A stretch of DNA of 64,000 nt from NCBI GenBank assembly GCA_016789885.1, contig JAEUPZ010000014.1:1-64000 (forward strand), read 5' to 3'. Position 1 is the stretch's first letter. Each line of letters opens with the position of its first letter. A program made the position numbers and the translations under genes. This DNA is from Chromatiales bacterium. GTDB taxonomy: Bacteria; Pseudomonadota; Gammaproteobacteria; Steroidobacterales; GCA-2729495. Under the pieces are notes generated by a model. That model saw nothing but the letters and a program-made list of their open reading frames with translations, was not told the DNA's origin and searched no databases. This document shows positions 54,115 through 63,196 of the stretch, in pieces.

Positions 54115-55338
54115 TCAGCGCCAGGCGTTGAGGAAGCCGGTGATGACCAGCGCGTTGATGAAGTCGATGAAGAACGCGCCGACGAGCGGCACCACGAGGA
54201 AGGCCCGTGGCGCCGGACCATAGCGGCCGGTGATGGCCCGCATGTTCGCCACGGCGTTGGCCGTGGTCCCCATGGCGAAGCCGACGAGACCGCCGGCCAT
54301 CACCGCCGCTTCGTAGTCGCGGCCCATGAGGCGGAAAGCGAGGATCCCCAGCGCCAGGATGGCCGCCACCTGGGACGCCAGCAGGACGAACAGCGGCAGT
54401 GCCTGGGCCGCCACCTGCCAGAGCTTCAGGTCCATCAGGGCAACGACCAGGAAGATGTTCAGGGCGACCCCGCCTGCGAGTTCCATGGACGTCTCGTCGA
54501 TGCCGAGCCAGCCGGTGGCATCGTCGAGGTTCCGCAGCAGCGAGGCGGCCACCATCGCCCCGATGTAGGCCGGCAGCGTTACGCCGGCGCCCTCGATCAG
54601 CAGGCTGATGCCGCTGCCGATGCCCATGGCGAGCCCGAGGATGGCGAGGTTGCGCACGAGGGCGTTGTCCTCGCGGTCGACGTTGACGGCCAGGACGCGC
54701 AGGCCGGCAGGCTCGGGCTCATCGGGGGTGCGCACGTTGGCAGGGCTGGTATCGGCCCCGCCGGGGACCCGCAGGCCGTGGCGGCCGAGGAGCCAGGTGC
54801 TGAGGGGGCTGCCGGCGAGCCCGCCGCAGACGATGCCGAAGACGGCCGCGGTGATGGCTAGGACCTCGGCCCCGGCGACGCCTGCGGCCGCGAACTGCGG
54901 GGCGAAGGCCATCCCCGTTGCCGGCCCTCCCACCAGCGCGACGGAACCCGCGAGCACGCCGAGCAGCGGCGGCTGGCCCAGTGCCGCCGCAAGGCCGAGG
55001 CCGAGGAAGTTCTGCACGAAGCAGACCCCCACCGAGAGGCCGAGGAAGAGCAGCACCGGCACGCCGCCCGTCCGCAGCAGTGCGACGCTCGCACCCATGC
55101 CGATGCTGGTGAAGAAGGCGACGCTGAGGAGCGGCTGGGTCGACGTGTCGAGCGTCAGGTTCAGGGCCCGGTCGCGCAGGACGAAGACCACCACTGCGAA
55201 GAGCAGGCCCCCGATGACCGCCGACGGGATGTTGAGCCGGTTGAGGAGCGGCACTTCACGCCGCAGCAGCACGCCGGCGTAGTAGACCACCGCCGCCAGG
55301 GTCACCGTCTGCAGCAGGCTCAGCTTGATCTCGACCAT
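54115..55338 (-). CDS. gltS: sodium/glutamate symporter
   Basis: A 407-residue GltS-type inner-membrane symporter. Two inverted halves each have five helices and a re-entrant loop; the first is KLSLLQTVTLAAVVYYAGVL then PLLNRLNIPSAVIGGLL with the conserved NIPS motif, and the second half has VALNIFLVVALMDLKLW and GFAMGTTANAVANM. It imports glutamate with sodium. It is the last gene of a four-gene minus-strand cluster (NT5C, DUF2442, cupin, gltS) with short or overlapping junctions, so it may be co-transcribed. The ATG at 55338 gives the standard N-terminus. Confidence 0.92.
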   Translation of the reverse strand: MVEIKLSLLQTVTLAAVVYYAGVLLRREVPLLNRLNIPSAVIGGLLFAVVVFVLRDRALNLTLDTSTQPLLSVAFFTSIGMGASVALLRTGGVPVLLFLGLSVGVCFVQNFLGLGLAAALGQPPLLGVLAGSVALVGGPATGMAFAPQFAAAGVAGAEVLAITAAVFGIVCGGLAGSPLSTWLLGRHGLRVPGGADTSPANVRTPDEPEPAGLRVLAVNVDREDNALVRNLAILGLAMGIGSGISLLIEGAGVTLPAYIGAMVAASLLRNLDDATGWLGIDETSMELAGGVALNIFLVVALMDLKLWQVAAQALPLFVLLASQVAAILALGILAFRLMGRDYEAAVMAGGLVGFAMGTTANAVANMRAITGRYGPAPRAFLVVPLVGAFFIDFINALVITGFLNAWR

Positions 55339-55363
55339 CGGGCCACCATACCCCGGTGACGGG

Positions 55364-55741
55364 TCAGCCGGATACCGGAACCGGGTTGACGCCCCCGGCG
55401 TAGAGCACGCAGCGGGCCGGCACGCTTCCGCTGTCGTTGCGCAGGCGGTGGGATACGCCTGCCCCGATGGCCACGGCATCGCCGGCGGCCGCGCTGATGG
55501 TCTCACCGGCGCCAGCCACCTCCTCGACGGTGACGCTGCCAGCAAGGACCACGAGCAGGGACTCTTCGCTGCTGCCCCGGCGCGCAACGCCGGACTCGCC
55601 CGGGGCGAGTTCCACCAGCTCGAGCCCGAGACCGCTGTAGCCCGTGGGCGCGTGGGTGAGCTCGGCAAGCCCCGCGCCGGCCCAGCGGGCCGCCACGTCG
55701 GGCGGCAGCACGCCGCCCGGATGGCGCACGATCCGGCTCAT
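55364..55741 (-). CDS. cupin-domain protein
   Basis: A 125-residue single-domain cupin: the first motif is LVVLAGSVTVEEVAGAGE and the second AIGAGVSHRLRNDSGSVPA. The second motif keeps a metal-ligand His, but the first has no His, so metal binding is uncertain. It overlaps the upstream DUF2442 gene (ATGA) and ends 25 bp before gltS. Small cupins can be sugar isomerases, dioxygenases or regulators; none is favoured by the sequence. Confidence 0.8.
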   Translation of the reverse strand: MSRIVRHPGGVLPPDVAARWAGAGLAELTHAPTGYSGLGLELVELAPGESGVARRGSSEESLLVVLAGSVTVEEVAGAGETISAAAGDAVAIGAGVSHRLRNDSGSVPARCVLYAGGVNPVPVSG

Positions 55742-56010
55742 CGCGGCCGGCGCAGGTACTGCCGCCGGCGCAGCTCGCGGTAGAGGATCGTCACGTCCAG
55801 GTCGGTGCCGTTTGGCCAGACGAGCCCGTTCTGCGTGCGGTCGACGCCGACGCGGCGGAACAGCGACGCCTCGCGCAGGGGCTCGCGGTGGCACGCCGGC
55901 AGGCAGCCCTCGAGGTCGACGGCGCCCTCTGTGCCGTCGGCGAAGGCCAGCCACACCTCGTAGTGCTCGAGGGGCCAGGCAGCAATGAGTCGCGCAACCA
56001 TGGCCCGCAT
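55738..56010 (-). CDS. DUF2442-domain protein
   Basis: A 90-residue cytoplasmic protein with the DUF2442 pattern: HYEVWLAFADGTEGAVDLEG, then FRRVGVDRTQNGLVWPNGTD and a C-terminal basic stretch (YRELRRRQYLRRPR). DUF2442 proteins are often found next to DUF4160 proteins in toxin-antitoxin-like pairs, but no DUF4160 partner is here. The start is uncertain between ATG 56010, ATG 56001 and an upstream TTG at 56037. The gene overlaps the downstream cupin. Confidence 0.75.
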   Translation of the reverse strand: MRAMVARLIAAWPLEHYEVWLAFADGTEGAVDLEGCLPACHREPLREASLFRRVGVDRTQNGLVWPNGTDLDVTILYRELRRRQYLRRPR

Positions 56011-56077
56011 GGTCGGGCCGTCCACCCGCGACGGCAACGCGCCAATCCGGGCGAAACCGCAGGGTTCGCCGGCATCG

Positions 56078-56674
56078 TCAAGCGCCGTCGCGCCATGTGG
56101 CGACCCGCTGGCGCACGAGCTGCTCGATCTCGGCCCAGCCCGAGGCCCGGGGTCCCGGCAGGTGGCGGTTGGTGGGGTTCACGACGACGATGGTCTCGTG
56201 GCCGGTGGCGCGCAGCGATTCGATGTTGGCCGGGTTGTCCTCGAGGTACAGGTCGGCCCCGACGGCGGCCTTGTCGCGCATGAAGCAGAGGTCCCAGTAC
56301 GGAATGCCGTGCTTCTCGAGCCAGGCCGTGGTCTGCTGGATGGCCTCGCGGTGGAACCAGTGGATGTACAGCCGGTGCGTGATGATGCGGATGCGCAGCT
56401 CCGGGATCGTGTCGAGGCGGCGCAGGGCGGCCGGTGCGCCGTCGAGCGGCGGCAGCCGGGCAAAGAGTTCGCGTTCCTTGACGGCGAAGCGGTGCAGTGC
56501 GTCGTAGCCCCCCGCGTCGTCGAGGCGCCATTCGGCGAAGCCGTAGCTGATCTCGTCGGTCAGGCTGGCCTCTGGGACGCCGAGCCACTCTGCGGCGATG
56601 GGCTTGAGGCCCCGGGCGAAGTCGGCGACGACGCCATCGAGATCGACACCCAGCACGAACTGCCTGTCCGTCAT
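56078..56674 (-). CDS. NT5C/5'-nucleotidase-like HAD phosphatase
   Basis: A 198-residue HAD-superfamily protein of the 5'(3')-deoxyribonucleotidase group. Motif I is LGVDLDGVVADFARG, with two catalytic Asp; motif II is RIRIITHRLY and the C-terminal motif LYLEDNPANIESLRATGH. Family members dephosphorylate nucleotides or related small phosphates. It is first in a four-gene minus-strand group, 67 bp before DUF2442. No substrate is evident. Confidence 0.85.
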   Translation of the reverse strand: MTDRQFVLGVDLDGVVADFARGLKPIAAEWLGVPEASLTDEISYGFAEWRLDDAGGYDALHRFAVKERELFARLPPLDGAPAALRRLDTIPELRIRIITHRLYIHWFHREAIQQTTAWLEKHGIPYWDLCFMRDKAAVGADLYLEDNPANIESLRATGHETIVVVNPTNRHLPGPRASGWAEIEQLVRQRVATWRDGA

Positions 56675-56919
56675 CTGCTGCCCCTGGCCTCCGGTCAGGC
56701 AAAAATCATAGCAGCGGCGCCCCGCCGCTGGCCCGCCGCCCAGGCGCCGGCGCCCCCTGTGACGGCCGTCACGGGCCGCCGGACCGGCCGGCTGCCGTTC
56801 GTCGGCGCCAGGTGGCCGCCCGTCCGCCGGCCGGCCGCACCGGACCGCGCCGTTGCGCGGTTCATGACGTAATGCCGCCCGAAAAACGGGAACCCGTCAC
56901 GGTTCCACTGCGGTCGCTT

Positions 56920-56934
56920 TGGCACCCTGCCCGC
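56920..56934 (+). promoter_or_regulatory. weak candidate sigma-54 promoter for the pilin operon
   Basis: TGGCAC (56920-56925) and CCGC (56931-56934) place GG and GC exactly ten bases apart, as in -24/-12 promoters, 28 bp upstream of fimT. The -12 element is poor (consensus TTGC). Some type IV pilin genes use sigma-54, so this is a low-confidence suggestion. Confidence 0.25.
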
Positions 56935-56962
56935 GTCGCAGAGGACACGGGCGGTCCTGGCA

Positions 56963-57511
56963 GTGAACGGGCACCACATTCGAGCGCGGGCGCGCGGCTA
57001 CACGGCCATCGAGCTGCTCACGACCATGACGGTCATGGGTATCGCTACGGCCCTGGCCGTGCCGAACTTCCAGCAGTTCATGCAGAACAACAGGGCCGCG
57101 GCCGATGCCAACGCGCTGATCGGCGCCCTGAACATCGCCCGGAACGAGTCGGTCACCCGCGGCGCGCCGGTGACGGTCTGCGCCAGCGCCGACGGCGCCA
57201 CGTGCAGTGGTGCCGACGACTGGAGCAGCGGCTGGATCGTCTTCACCGACGCCAACGCGCCGGCCGGTGAGGTGAGTGCCGGCGCCGATCCCGACACGGT
57301 GCTGCGGGTGTTCCCCGCGCTGGTCGGGGGCACGGTGCTCGCTGCCGACACCACCTTCGTCGCCTTCCGTCCCAACGGCTTTCTCGGCAACGGCGGTGCC
57401 GCCGGCTTCGACCTGAGCGTCGAGGGTTGCACGGGCGAGACCAACCGCCGGATCGTGATCAACCTGCAGGGGCGGGCGAGCGTCGCCCGGATCGACTGTG
57501 CAGCCGAGTAG
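56963..57511 (+). CDS. fimT: minor pseudopilin FimT/GspH family
   Basis: A 182-residue minor type IV pilin. The prepilin peptidase site is ARGYTAIELLTTM, with cleavage after Gly and the conserved Glu at mature position 5; a hydrophobic N-terminal helix follows. The globular domain has Cys residues (VTVCASADGATCSG, CTGETNR, RIDCAAE) that form disulfides in this family. It opens the fimT-pilV-pilW-pilX-pilY1-pilY2-like-pilE operon that primes pilus assembly. The start is a GTG at 56963; the role equals FimU in Pseudomonas. Confidence 0.9.
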   Translation: MNGHHIRARARGYTAIELLTTMTVMGIATALAVPNFQQFMQNNRAAADANALIGALNIARNESVTRGAPVTVCASADGATCSGADDWSSGWIVFTDANAPAGEVSAGADPDTVLRVFPALVGGTVLAADTTFVAFRPNGFLGNGGAAGFDLSVEGCTGETNRRIVINLQGRASVARIDCAAE

Positions 57512-57524
57512 CAGGCCAGCAGCC

Positions 57525-57944
57525 ATGCGCCGCCAGGCCGGGCTGTCCCTGGTCGAGGTGCTGGTGACCGTCGTCCTGGTGGGCGTGGGCCTCCTGGGCA
57601 TCGCGGGCCTGCAGCTGACCAGCGTCCAGAACACCAACAGCGCCGCCCAGCGCTTCCAGGCCACGCTGCTTGCCGAGGACATCGTCGAGCGCATGCGGGC
57701 CAACAGGGCCCAGGCCATGACCGGCCGGTACGAGCTCGCCGTCGGTGCCGCCGTCGGCTCCGTGGGCCTCGCCCGCGACGACCTTCTCGACTGGCGTGGT
57801 GCGCTGGGCGAACTGCCGGGTGGCGACGGCGGCATCGAGTTCGACGGCAACGAGGTCACCGTGACCGTGCGCTGGACCGACGCCTCGACTGCGAACCCCG
57901 ACGACGCCAACGCCATGGAGCTGCAGCTCCGGACGGAGCTCTGA
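57525..57944 (+). CDS. pilV: minor pilin PilV
   Basis: A 139-residue minor pilin with a very short leader before the class III cleavage site (RQAG then LSLVEVLVTVVLVG). The PilV signature continues as GLLGIAGLQLTSVQNTNSAA. I use the ATG at 57525; a GTG at 57498 overlaps fimT and would add nine residues. It is part of the minor-pilin subcomplex that initiates the pilus with PilW, PilX and PilY1. The next gene begins 3 bp after its stop. Confidence 0.9.
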   Translation: MRRQAGLSLVEVLVTVVLVGVGLLGIAGLQLTSVQNTNSAAQRFQATLLAEDIVERMRANRAQAMTGRYELAVGAAVGSVGLARDDLLDWRGALGELPGGDGGIEFDGNEVTVTVRWTDASTANPDDANAMELQLRTEL

Positions 57945-57947
57945 GCC

Positions 57948-58994
57948 ATGGCCCGCCGGAACCCGATGGCCGGGTCGTCCCGCCACCAGCGGGGCATCTC
58001 CCTCGTCGAGATCATGATCGCGATGACGCTGGGCCTCGTGGTCACTGCGGCCATCGTCCAGGTCTACCTGAGCAGCCGTCGAAACCAGGTGCTGCAGGAG
58101 AGCCTGACGGGCCGCCAGGAGGCCGCCCGCTTCGCTGCCCAGGCCATCGAGCGTGACGCCAAGATGGCCGGGTTCCGTGGCTGCCTGCGCGACGTCGGCA
58201 ACGTCCGCAACTCGCTCAACGACGATACCGACTTCCTCTACAACTTCGGTGACTACGTCGGCGGCTTCGACGGCGGTGGCGGCGGCTGGGCGCCGGGCCT
58301 GCCGGCGACCGTGGCCGATGCGGCCCCGCTGCCCGGCACGGACGTACTCACGCTGCGCACGGCCGACGATCCGGGTGGCGTCTTCCTGGTCGCCGACATG
58401 GCCACCGACGTGTCCGACATGGTGACGCGCAGCGACTTCGGCGCGGCGCCGCTCCAGGCGGGAGACATCGCCGTCGTCACCGACTGCGGTGGCGCGGCGG
58501 TCTTCCAGGTGACGGCCTTCAATGCCGGCTCCGGCGACATCGTCCACGACATCGGCGGCGGCGTCGTTCCGGGCAACGCGACCAAGGACCTGGACCGCCG
58601 GTTCCCGGAGGGCGCCCAGGTCTTCACGCTGCGCACCACCAGCTACTTCGTCGCGGAGAGCGAGGCCGGCACCGGTCCTGCCCTCTGGCGCCGCGACGGT
58701 ACCGCGCCGGCCGTCGAGCTGGCGGCCGGCATCGAGAACATGCAGGTGCTGTACGGCGAGGACACCGACGGCGACCGCGCCCCCGACACGTATGTCACGG
58801 CCGACGCCGTGGCCGACTGGCGCCGCGTGGTCGCCATCCAGGTGGCCCTGCTGGTGGCCGGGGTACAGGACAACGTGACCGATGCGGATCCGCGCGAGTT
58901 CACGCTGCTCGACGAGGTCGTCGGGCCCTTCGACGACGGTCGCCTGCGCCGCGTCGTCGGCTTCACGGTGGCGCTCCGGAACCGGCTGACATGA
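57948..58994 (+). CDS. pilW: minor pilin PilW
   Basis: A 348-residue large minor pilin. The processing site is HQRG then ISLVEIMIAMTLGLVV, with Glu5 conserved. The long globular domain shows PilW features such as AARFAAQAIERDAKMAGFRG and VELAAGIENMQVLYGEDTDG. It has Cys residues in GFRGCLRD and VVTDCGGAA. It sits between pilV and pilX, and the pilX coding region may begin within its stop (58991). It is needed for pilus assembly and links PilY1 into the initiation complex. Confidence 0.9.
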   Translation: MARRNPMAGSSRHQRGISLVEIMIAMTLGLVVTAAIVQVYLSSRRNQVLQESLTGRQEAARFAAQAIERDAKMAGFRGCLRDVGNVRNSLNDDTDFLYNFGDYVGGFDGGGGGWAPGLPATVADAAPLPGTDVLTLRTADDPGGVFLVADMATDVSDMVTRSDFGAAPLQAGDIAVVTDCGGAAVFQVTAFNAGSGDIVHDIGGGVVPGNATKDLDRRFPEGAQVFTLRTTSYFVAESEAGTGPALWRRDGTAPAVELAAGIENMQVLYGEDTDGDRAPDTYVTADAVADWRRVVAIQVALLVAGVQDNVTDADPREFTLLDEVVGPFDDGRLRRVVGFTVALRNRLT

Positions 58995-59023
58995 ACGCCG
59001 GTAGCTACGGGAGGGAGATGACC

Positions 59024-59536
59024 ATGGCCCTGCACCGCCAGCGCGGCGCCGCGATGGTGATCGCGCTGATCATGCTGCTGGTCCTGACCGTCCTCGGTAC
59101 GGCAACGGCCCGCATGACGCTGCTCGAGGAGCGCATGACCGGCAATACCCAGGACAACCGGGTTGCCTTCCAGGCGGCCGAGGCGGCACTGCGCGAGGGC
59201 GAGGACTTCCTCGAGCAGCCGGTGATACCGGATTTCACGGGCAGCGACGGGCTGTACCAGCCGGCCCTGCCGGACGAGGAGCCCCTGTGGCGCACGGTGG
59301 ACTTCACGTCACCCCTCGAGGTCGTGAACTACGGAGGGCTGGCGGATGCCGACGGGAGCCTCTCCCGGGCTGCGGCCAGCTACTTCATCGAGGAGCTGCC
59401 GAGGGTGCCCACCGGCGGTGTTTCGCTGGCGGCCGACACGGCGGTCGACGATGCCCGCTTCTACCGGGTCACGGCCCGGGGGGTCGGCATCGCCGGGGCA
59501 GCCACCGTAACCCTCCAGACGACCTACCGGCGGTAA
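59024..59536 (+). CDS. pilX: minor pilin PilX
   Basis: A 170-residue minor pilin with the PilX form of the N-terminus: QRGAAMVIALIMLLVLTVLG, in which Ala replaces the usual Phe after the cleavage Gly, then TARMTLLEERMTGNTQDNRV. The ATG at 59024 has GGGAGGGAG six bases upstream; an ATG at 58991, overlapping pilW, is in frame and would add eleven residues. It lies directly before pilY1, with 4 bp between them. Confidence 0.88.
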   Translation: MALHRQRGAAMVIALIMLLVLTVLGTATARMTLLEERMTGNTQDNRVAFQAAEAALREGEDFLEQPVIPDFTGSDGLYQPALPDEEPLWRTVDFTSPLEVVNYGGLADADGSLSRAAASYFIEELPRVPTGGVSLAADTAVDDARFYRVTARGVGIAGAATVTLQTTYRR

Positions 59537-59540
59537 AACC

Positions 59541-62500
59541 ATGATCGACGCCCGCATCACCGGCCGGCTCGCGGCGCTCGTGGCAGGACTGCTCATCGGC
59601 ATCAGCCAGCCCGCTGCTGCCGCCATCAGCATCTCGCAGATGCCGCTCTTCATCGCCGCCGGCGTGACGCCGAACGTGATGATCCTGTTCGACAACTCCG
59701 GGTCGATGGACAACGTGATGTGGGCGTCCGGCTTCGATCCCAATGCCGACTATCCCGACTGGTCCCCGCTGATCGACCACGACTGCAGCACCTCGACCGC
59801 CCTGCGCGAGGCCTGGGCGCCGACCGACGGCAACCTGAGCCTCGGCACGCTGGTCAACGCGAACTACCGCGGGACCTGCTCGGGCTCGACGAACACCGCG
59901 CCGACCTGCCCGACGAGCCACGTCCGTGGCCGCAACGGCACGGTGACGAAGTGCCTGCGCCTGCCGGAGCCGGCCGGGACTGCGACGAGGTACAACGGCA
60001 ACTACCTGAACTGGCTGTTCCAGAACTACGGCACCCCGACCACGGTCGCGACGCCTACGGCGACCGACCTGCGCTTCGGCCAGATCCCGTCCCAGACCCG
60101 GCTGTCGTCCGCCAAGACGGTGGCGACGAGCGTGGTCACGAGCAACTCGAACCTGCGCATCGGCCTTGCCCGCTTCAATACGCCAGGCTCCCCGGACCAG
60201 GGGCCGGGTGGCCGGGTCATCGAGAACTGTGGCGCCAGTACCAGCGCGCTCACCACTGCCATCAACGCGCTGACGGCATCCACCAACACGCCGCTCTCGG
60301 AAACCTACTACGAGATCACCCGCTACTTCCGCGGAATGTCGAGCTACTGGAAGTCGGGTGTCACCTACACCAGCCCCATCCAGTACCGGTGCCAGAAGAG
60401 CTTCGTCATCGTCATCACCGACGGCTTCCCGACCTGGGACTCGGCCTTCCCGACCAATGACCCCCAGGACGTCGCCATCACCTCGGCGGCGCTGCCGAAC
60501 TGGGATGGACTGGCCCCGGCCTCGGCGGCGGCTGACTTCCCCAACTTCCCCGCCTACTCGGACGGCTTCCAGCCCTCGGGTACCCAGGCGACCGAGGGGT
60601 TCAGCCTGTACCTGGACGACCTCGCCAAGTTCGGCTTCGACATCGACCTGCGTACCGGCGGTACCGACCTCACCGGTGCCAGCTTCGACGAGACCGGCCG
60701 ATTCAAGCAGCAGAACCTGGTGACCTATACCATCGGGCTGACGGTCAGCAACCAGATGATGGCCGACGCCGCCCAGTACGGTGACGGCACCTACTACCAG
60801 GCCAACGACGAGGCCCAGCTCACTGCCGCCCTGCAGGCGGCCTTCGCCGACATCGACGCCCGCACGAGCTCGGCTTCGGCCGTGGCCACCAACTCGACGC
60901 GCCTGTCTTCGGAGACCTTCATCTTCCAGGCGCGGTTCACGACGACGAACTGGGCTGGCGAGCTGCTGGCGTACCCGATCCTGTCGAACGGCGCGGTCGG
61001 GACGGTCGCCTGGAACGCCGCGCAGACGATCCCGGCTGCGGACAGCCGCAGCATTTTCACCTATGACCCGACCGCCTCCGCCGGATCACGCGGGCGGACC
61101 TTCGGGTGGAGCAGCCTCAACGCCACCCAGCAGGCTGCGCTCAACCGCAACGCCGCCGGCGTCACCGATACGCTCGGGTCGAGGCGCCTGGCGTACGTAC
61201 GGGGCAGCCGGGCCGACGAGGCGCCGGCCGGGGCCGCCTTCCGCGTGCGCAGCGTCGCCACGGTGCTCGGCGACATCGTGAACTCCGACCCCGTCTACGT
61301 CGCGGCCCAGGACTATGGCTTCGACCAGCTCCCGGGCGCCGAGGGCAGCTCGTACCGCGCGTTCCGGGACTCCAAGGCGAACCGCGAGCCCATGGTCTAC
61401 GTGGCGGCCAACGACGGGATGCTGCACGCCTTCCAGGCGAAGGACGGTGCCGAGGTCTTCGCCTACGTGCCCGACCCGGTGCTCGGCCAGCTGCGGTTCC
61501 TGGCGGACGCATCCTTCAACACGAGCCACCGGTTGCTCAACGACGGCAGCCCGCGGGTGCTCGACGCCCGCATCGGCGGGGCCTGGAAGACCATCCTGAT
61601 CGGCAGCCTCGGCGGCGGCGGGCGCGGCATCTACGCGCTGGACGTGACGAATCCCGGCTCGTTCGGCACCAGCGACATCCTCTGGGAGTTCACCGACGCG
61701 CAGGACTCGGCCATGGGCGTGGCGATACCGCAGCCCACCATCGCGCGGCTGAACAACGGCCAGTGGGCGGCCGTCGTCGCCAACGGCTACAACAGCTCCG
61801 GCGAGAAGGCCCAGCTGTTCATCCTGAACCTCGCGACCGGTGCCGTGATCAGGAAGATCGATACGGGTGTCGGCACCGATAACGGCCTGTCGAGCCCCAT
61901 CCCGGTGGACGTCGACGGCGACCGCATCGCCGACTATGTCTACGCCGGCGACCTCAAGGGCAACCTGTGGAAGTTTGACCTCACGTCGGGGAACTCCGCC
62001 GACTGGGCCGTGGCCTTCACCGACGGCGGTGGCAGTCCGGCACCGCTGTGGACGGCCTGCAGCAGCGATCCGTGCACGTCGTCGAACCGGCAGCCCATCA
62101 CGGCCCGGCCCGAGGTCGGCATCAACCCACCCCAGGGCTTCATGGTCTACTTCGGAACGGGCCGCTACTTCGCCGTCGGCGACAACAACGCGGCGACCGG
62201 GGGCAGCAACAGCTTCTACGCCATCCGGGACCGCAACGACAAGCAGACCGCTTCGCCGGAGCGGCCCAGCGGGCTCCGCTCGAAGCTCGTCGAGCAGGAT
62301 CTCATCGCCGAGCTGACGTCGGTGGAGTTCACGAAGGACCTCGGAACCCTGTCCACCAGCGACGACGTCACCTTCGAGCAGGACATCCGCGTCACCACGC
62401 GCAAGCCCATCGCCGATGCCGATGACGGGTGGTTCTTCGACCTGCCGACGACCGGAGAGCGGCAGGTCAGCACGCCGATCCTGCGCAATGGGCGCATCAT

Positions 62501-62852
62501 CTTCACTACGCTGATCCCCTCGGGCGACGCCTGCAGCGCCGGCGGCACGAGCTGGCTCATGGAGATGGACGCGCTGTCCGGCGGCCGGCTCAGCTTCTCG
62601 CCCTTCGACCTGAACGAAGACGGCCAGTTCAACGTGCAGGACTTCATCACCGTGACCATCGACGGGGAAGAGGTGCAGGTGCCGGCCAGCGGCATCCGCT
62701 CCACCGAGGGCATCATCAAGACGCCGGCCATCATCATCCTCGACCGTGACCGCGAGACCAAGAAGGCCAGCGGCAGCAGCGGCGGCATCTTCGGCGTCAA
62801 CGAGAATGCCGGCGACCAGCGGGGCCGCATGTCGTGGCGCCAGGTCGACTGA
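59541..62852 (+). CDS. pilY1: pilus-associated adhesin and assembly protein PilY1
   Basis: A 1103-residue exported protein. After a signal peptide (LAALVAGLLIGISQPAAAA) a von Willebrand A-like region starts with MILFDNSGSMD, a MIDAS-type site at Asp51, Ser53 and Ser55. The C-terminal half is a beta-propeller (FGTGRYFAVGDN, SPIPVDVDGDRIADYVY), with a D-x-D-x-D-x3-D calcium loop at about residue 791 as in Pseudomonas PilY1. It controls pilus retraction and acts as a surface sensor and adhesin. It follows pilX closely. Several Cys (HDCSTSTA, GTCSGS, TCPTSH) suggest disulfides. Confidence 0.92.
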   Translation: MIDARITGRLAALVAGLLIGISQPAAAAISISQMPLFIAAGVTPNVMILFDNSGSMDNVMWASGFDPNADYPDWSPLIDHDCSTSTALREAWAPTDGNLSLGTLVNANYRGTCSGSTNTAPTCPTSHVRGRNGTVTKCLRLPEPAGTATRYNGNYLNWLFQNYGTPTTVATPTATDLRFGQIPSQTRLSSAKTVATSVVTSNSNLRIGLARFNTPGSPDQGPGGRVIENCGASTSALTTAINALTASTNTPLSETYYEITRYFRGMSSYWKSGVTYTSPIQYRCQKSFVIVITDGFPTWDSAFPTNDPQDVAITSAALPNWDGLAPASAAADFPNFPAYSDGFQPSGTQATEGFSLYLDDLAKFGFDIDLRTGGTDLTGASFDETGRFKQQNLVTYTIGLTVSNQMMADAAQYGDGTYYQANDEAQLTAALQAAFADIDARTSSASAVATNSTRLSSETFIFQARFTTTNWAGELLAYPILSNGAVGTVAWNAAQTIPAADSRSIFTYDPTASAGSRGRTFGWSSLNATQQAALNRNAAGVTDTLGSRRLAYVRGSRADEAPAGAAFRVRSVATVLGDIVNSDPVYVAAQDYGFDQLPGAEGSSYRAFRDSKANREPMVYVAANDGMLHAFQAKDGAEVFAYVPDPVLGQLRFLADASFNTSHRLLNDGSPRVLDARIGGAWKTILIGSLGGGGRGIYALDVTNPGSFGTSDILWEFTDAQDSAMGVAIPQPTIARLNNGQWAAVVANGYNSSGEKAQLFILNLATGAVIRKIDTGVGTDNGLSSPIPVDVDGDRIADYVYAGDLKGNLWKFDLTSGNSADWAVAFTDGGGSPAPLWTACSSDPCTSSNRQPITARPEVGINPPQGFMVYFGTGRYFAVGDNNAATGGSNSFYAIRDRNDKQTASPERPSGLRSKLVEQDLIAELTSVEFTKDLGTLSTSDDVTFEQDIRVTTRKPIADADDGWFFDLPTTGERQVSTPILRNGRIIFTTLIPSGDACSAGGTSWLMEMDALSGGRLSFSPFDLNEDGQFNVQDFITVTIDGEEVQVPASGIRSTEGIIKTPAIIILDRDRETKKASGSSGGIFGVNENAGDQRGRMSWRQVD

Positions 62853-62872
62853 CACCATCCCGGGAGCAGACC

Positions 62873-63187
62873 ATGAAGTTGCCAGTGATCCTCCGTCGCC
62901 TGCTGCCCGTGCTCGTCCTCGGCGTCGCAGGCCCCGCCGGCGCGGCCGACCTGCCGCCGCCCTTCGAGGGCCGCATCGACGCCGTGTCCGTCGCCAGCCG
63001 CCAGGTCACCATCGGTGGCGTCACCTACCGGCTGACCGGCAGTGCCCGGGTGCAGGGCGAGGACGGCCGCCTGGTCCCGCTGCGCGCCACGGATGCTGGT
63101 CGCCCGGCCCGGGTACAGCTGGCGGCGCCGGTGCCCGGAGCGGCCGGCCATGCCCCCATCGTTTCCCTGACCCTGATCAACGAATAG
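62873..63187 (+). CDS. PilY2-like small secreted protein
   Basis: A 104-residue exported protein with a signal peptide (LPVILRRLLPVLVLGVAGPAGA) and a small beta-rich domain (FEGRIDAVSVASRQVTIGGV then TYRLTGSARV). It sits between pilY1 and pilE, exactly where pilY2 lies in Pseudomonas, and its size is similar. Sequence resemblance to PilY2 cannot be judged by eye, so the name rests on position. GGGAG precedes the ATG at 62873. Confidence 0.72.
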   Translation: MKLPVILRRLLPVLVLGVAGPAGAADLPPPFEGRIDAVSVASRQVTIGGVTYRLTGSARVQGEDGRLVPLRATDAGRPARVQLAAPVPGAAGHAPIVSLTLINE

Positions 63188-63196
63188 GAACCGGTC

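Noticed and set aside
55738..56010. DUF2442 gene as part of a toxin-antitoxin pair
   Set aside because: The usual DUF4160 partner is absent and the neighbours are a cupin and a nucleotidase.
61086..62858. A 590-codon minus-strand open frame inside pilY1
   Set aside because: Antisense shadow of the PilY1 propeller region; no start context or family motifs.
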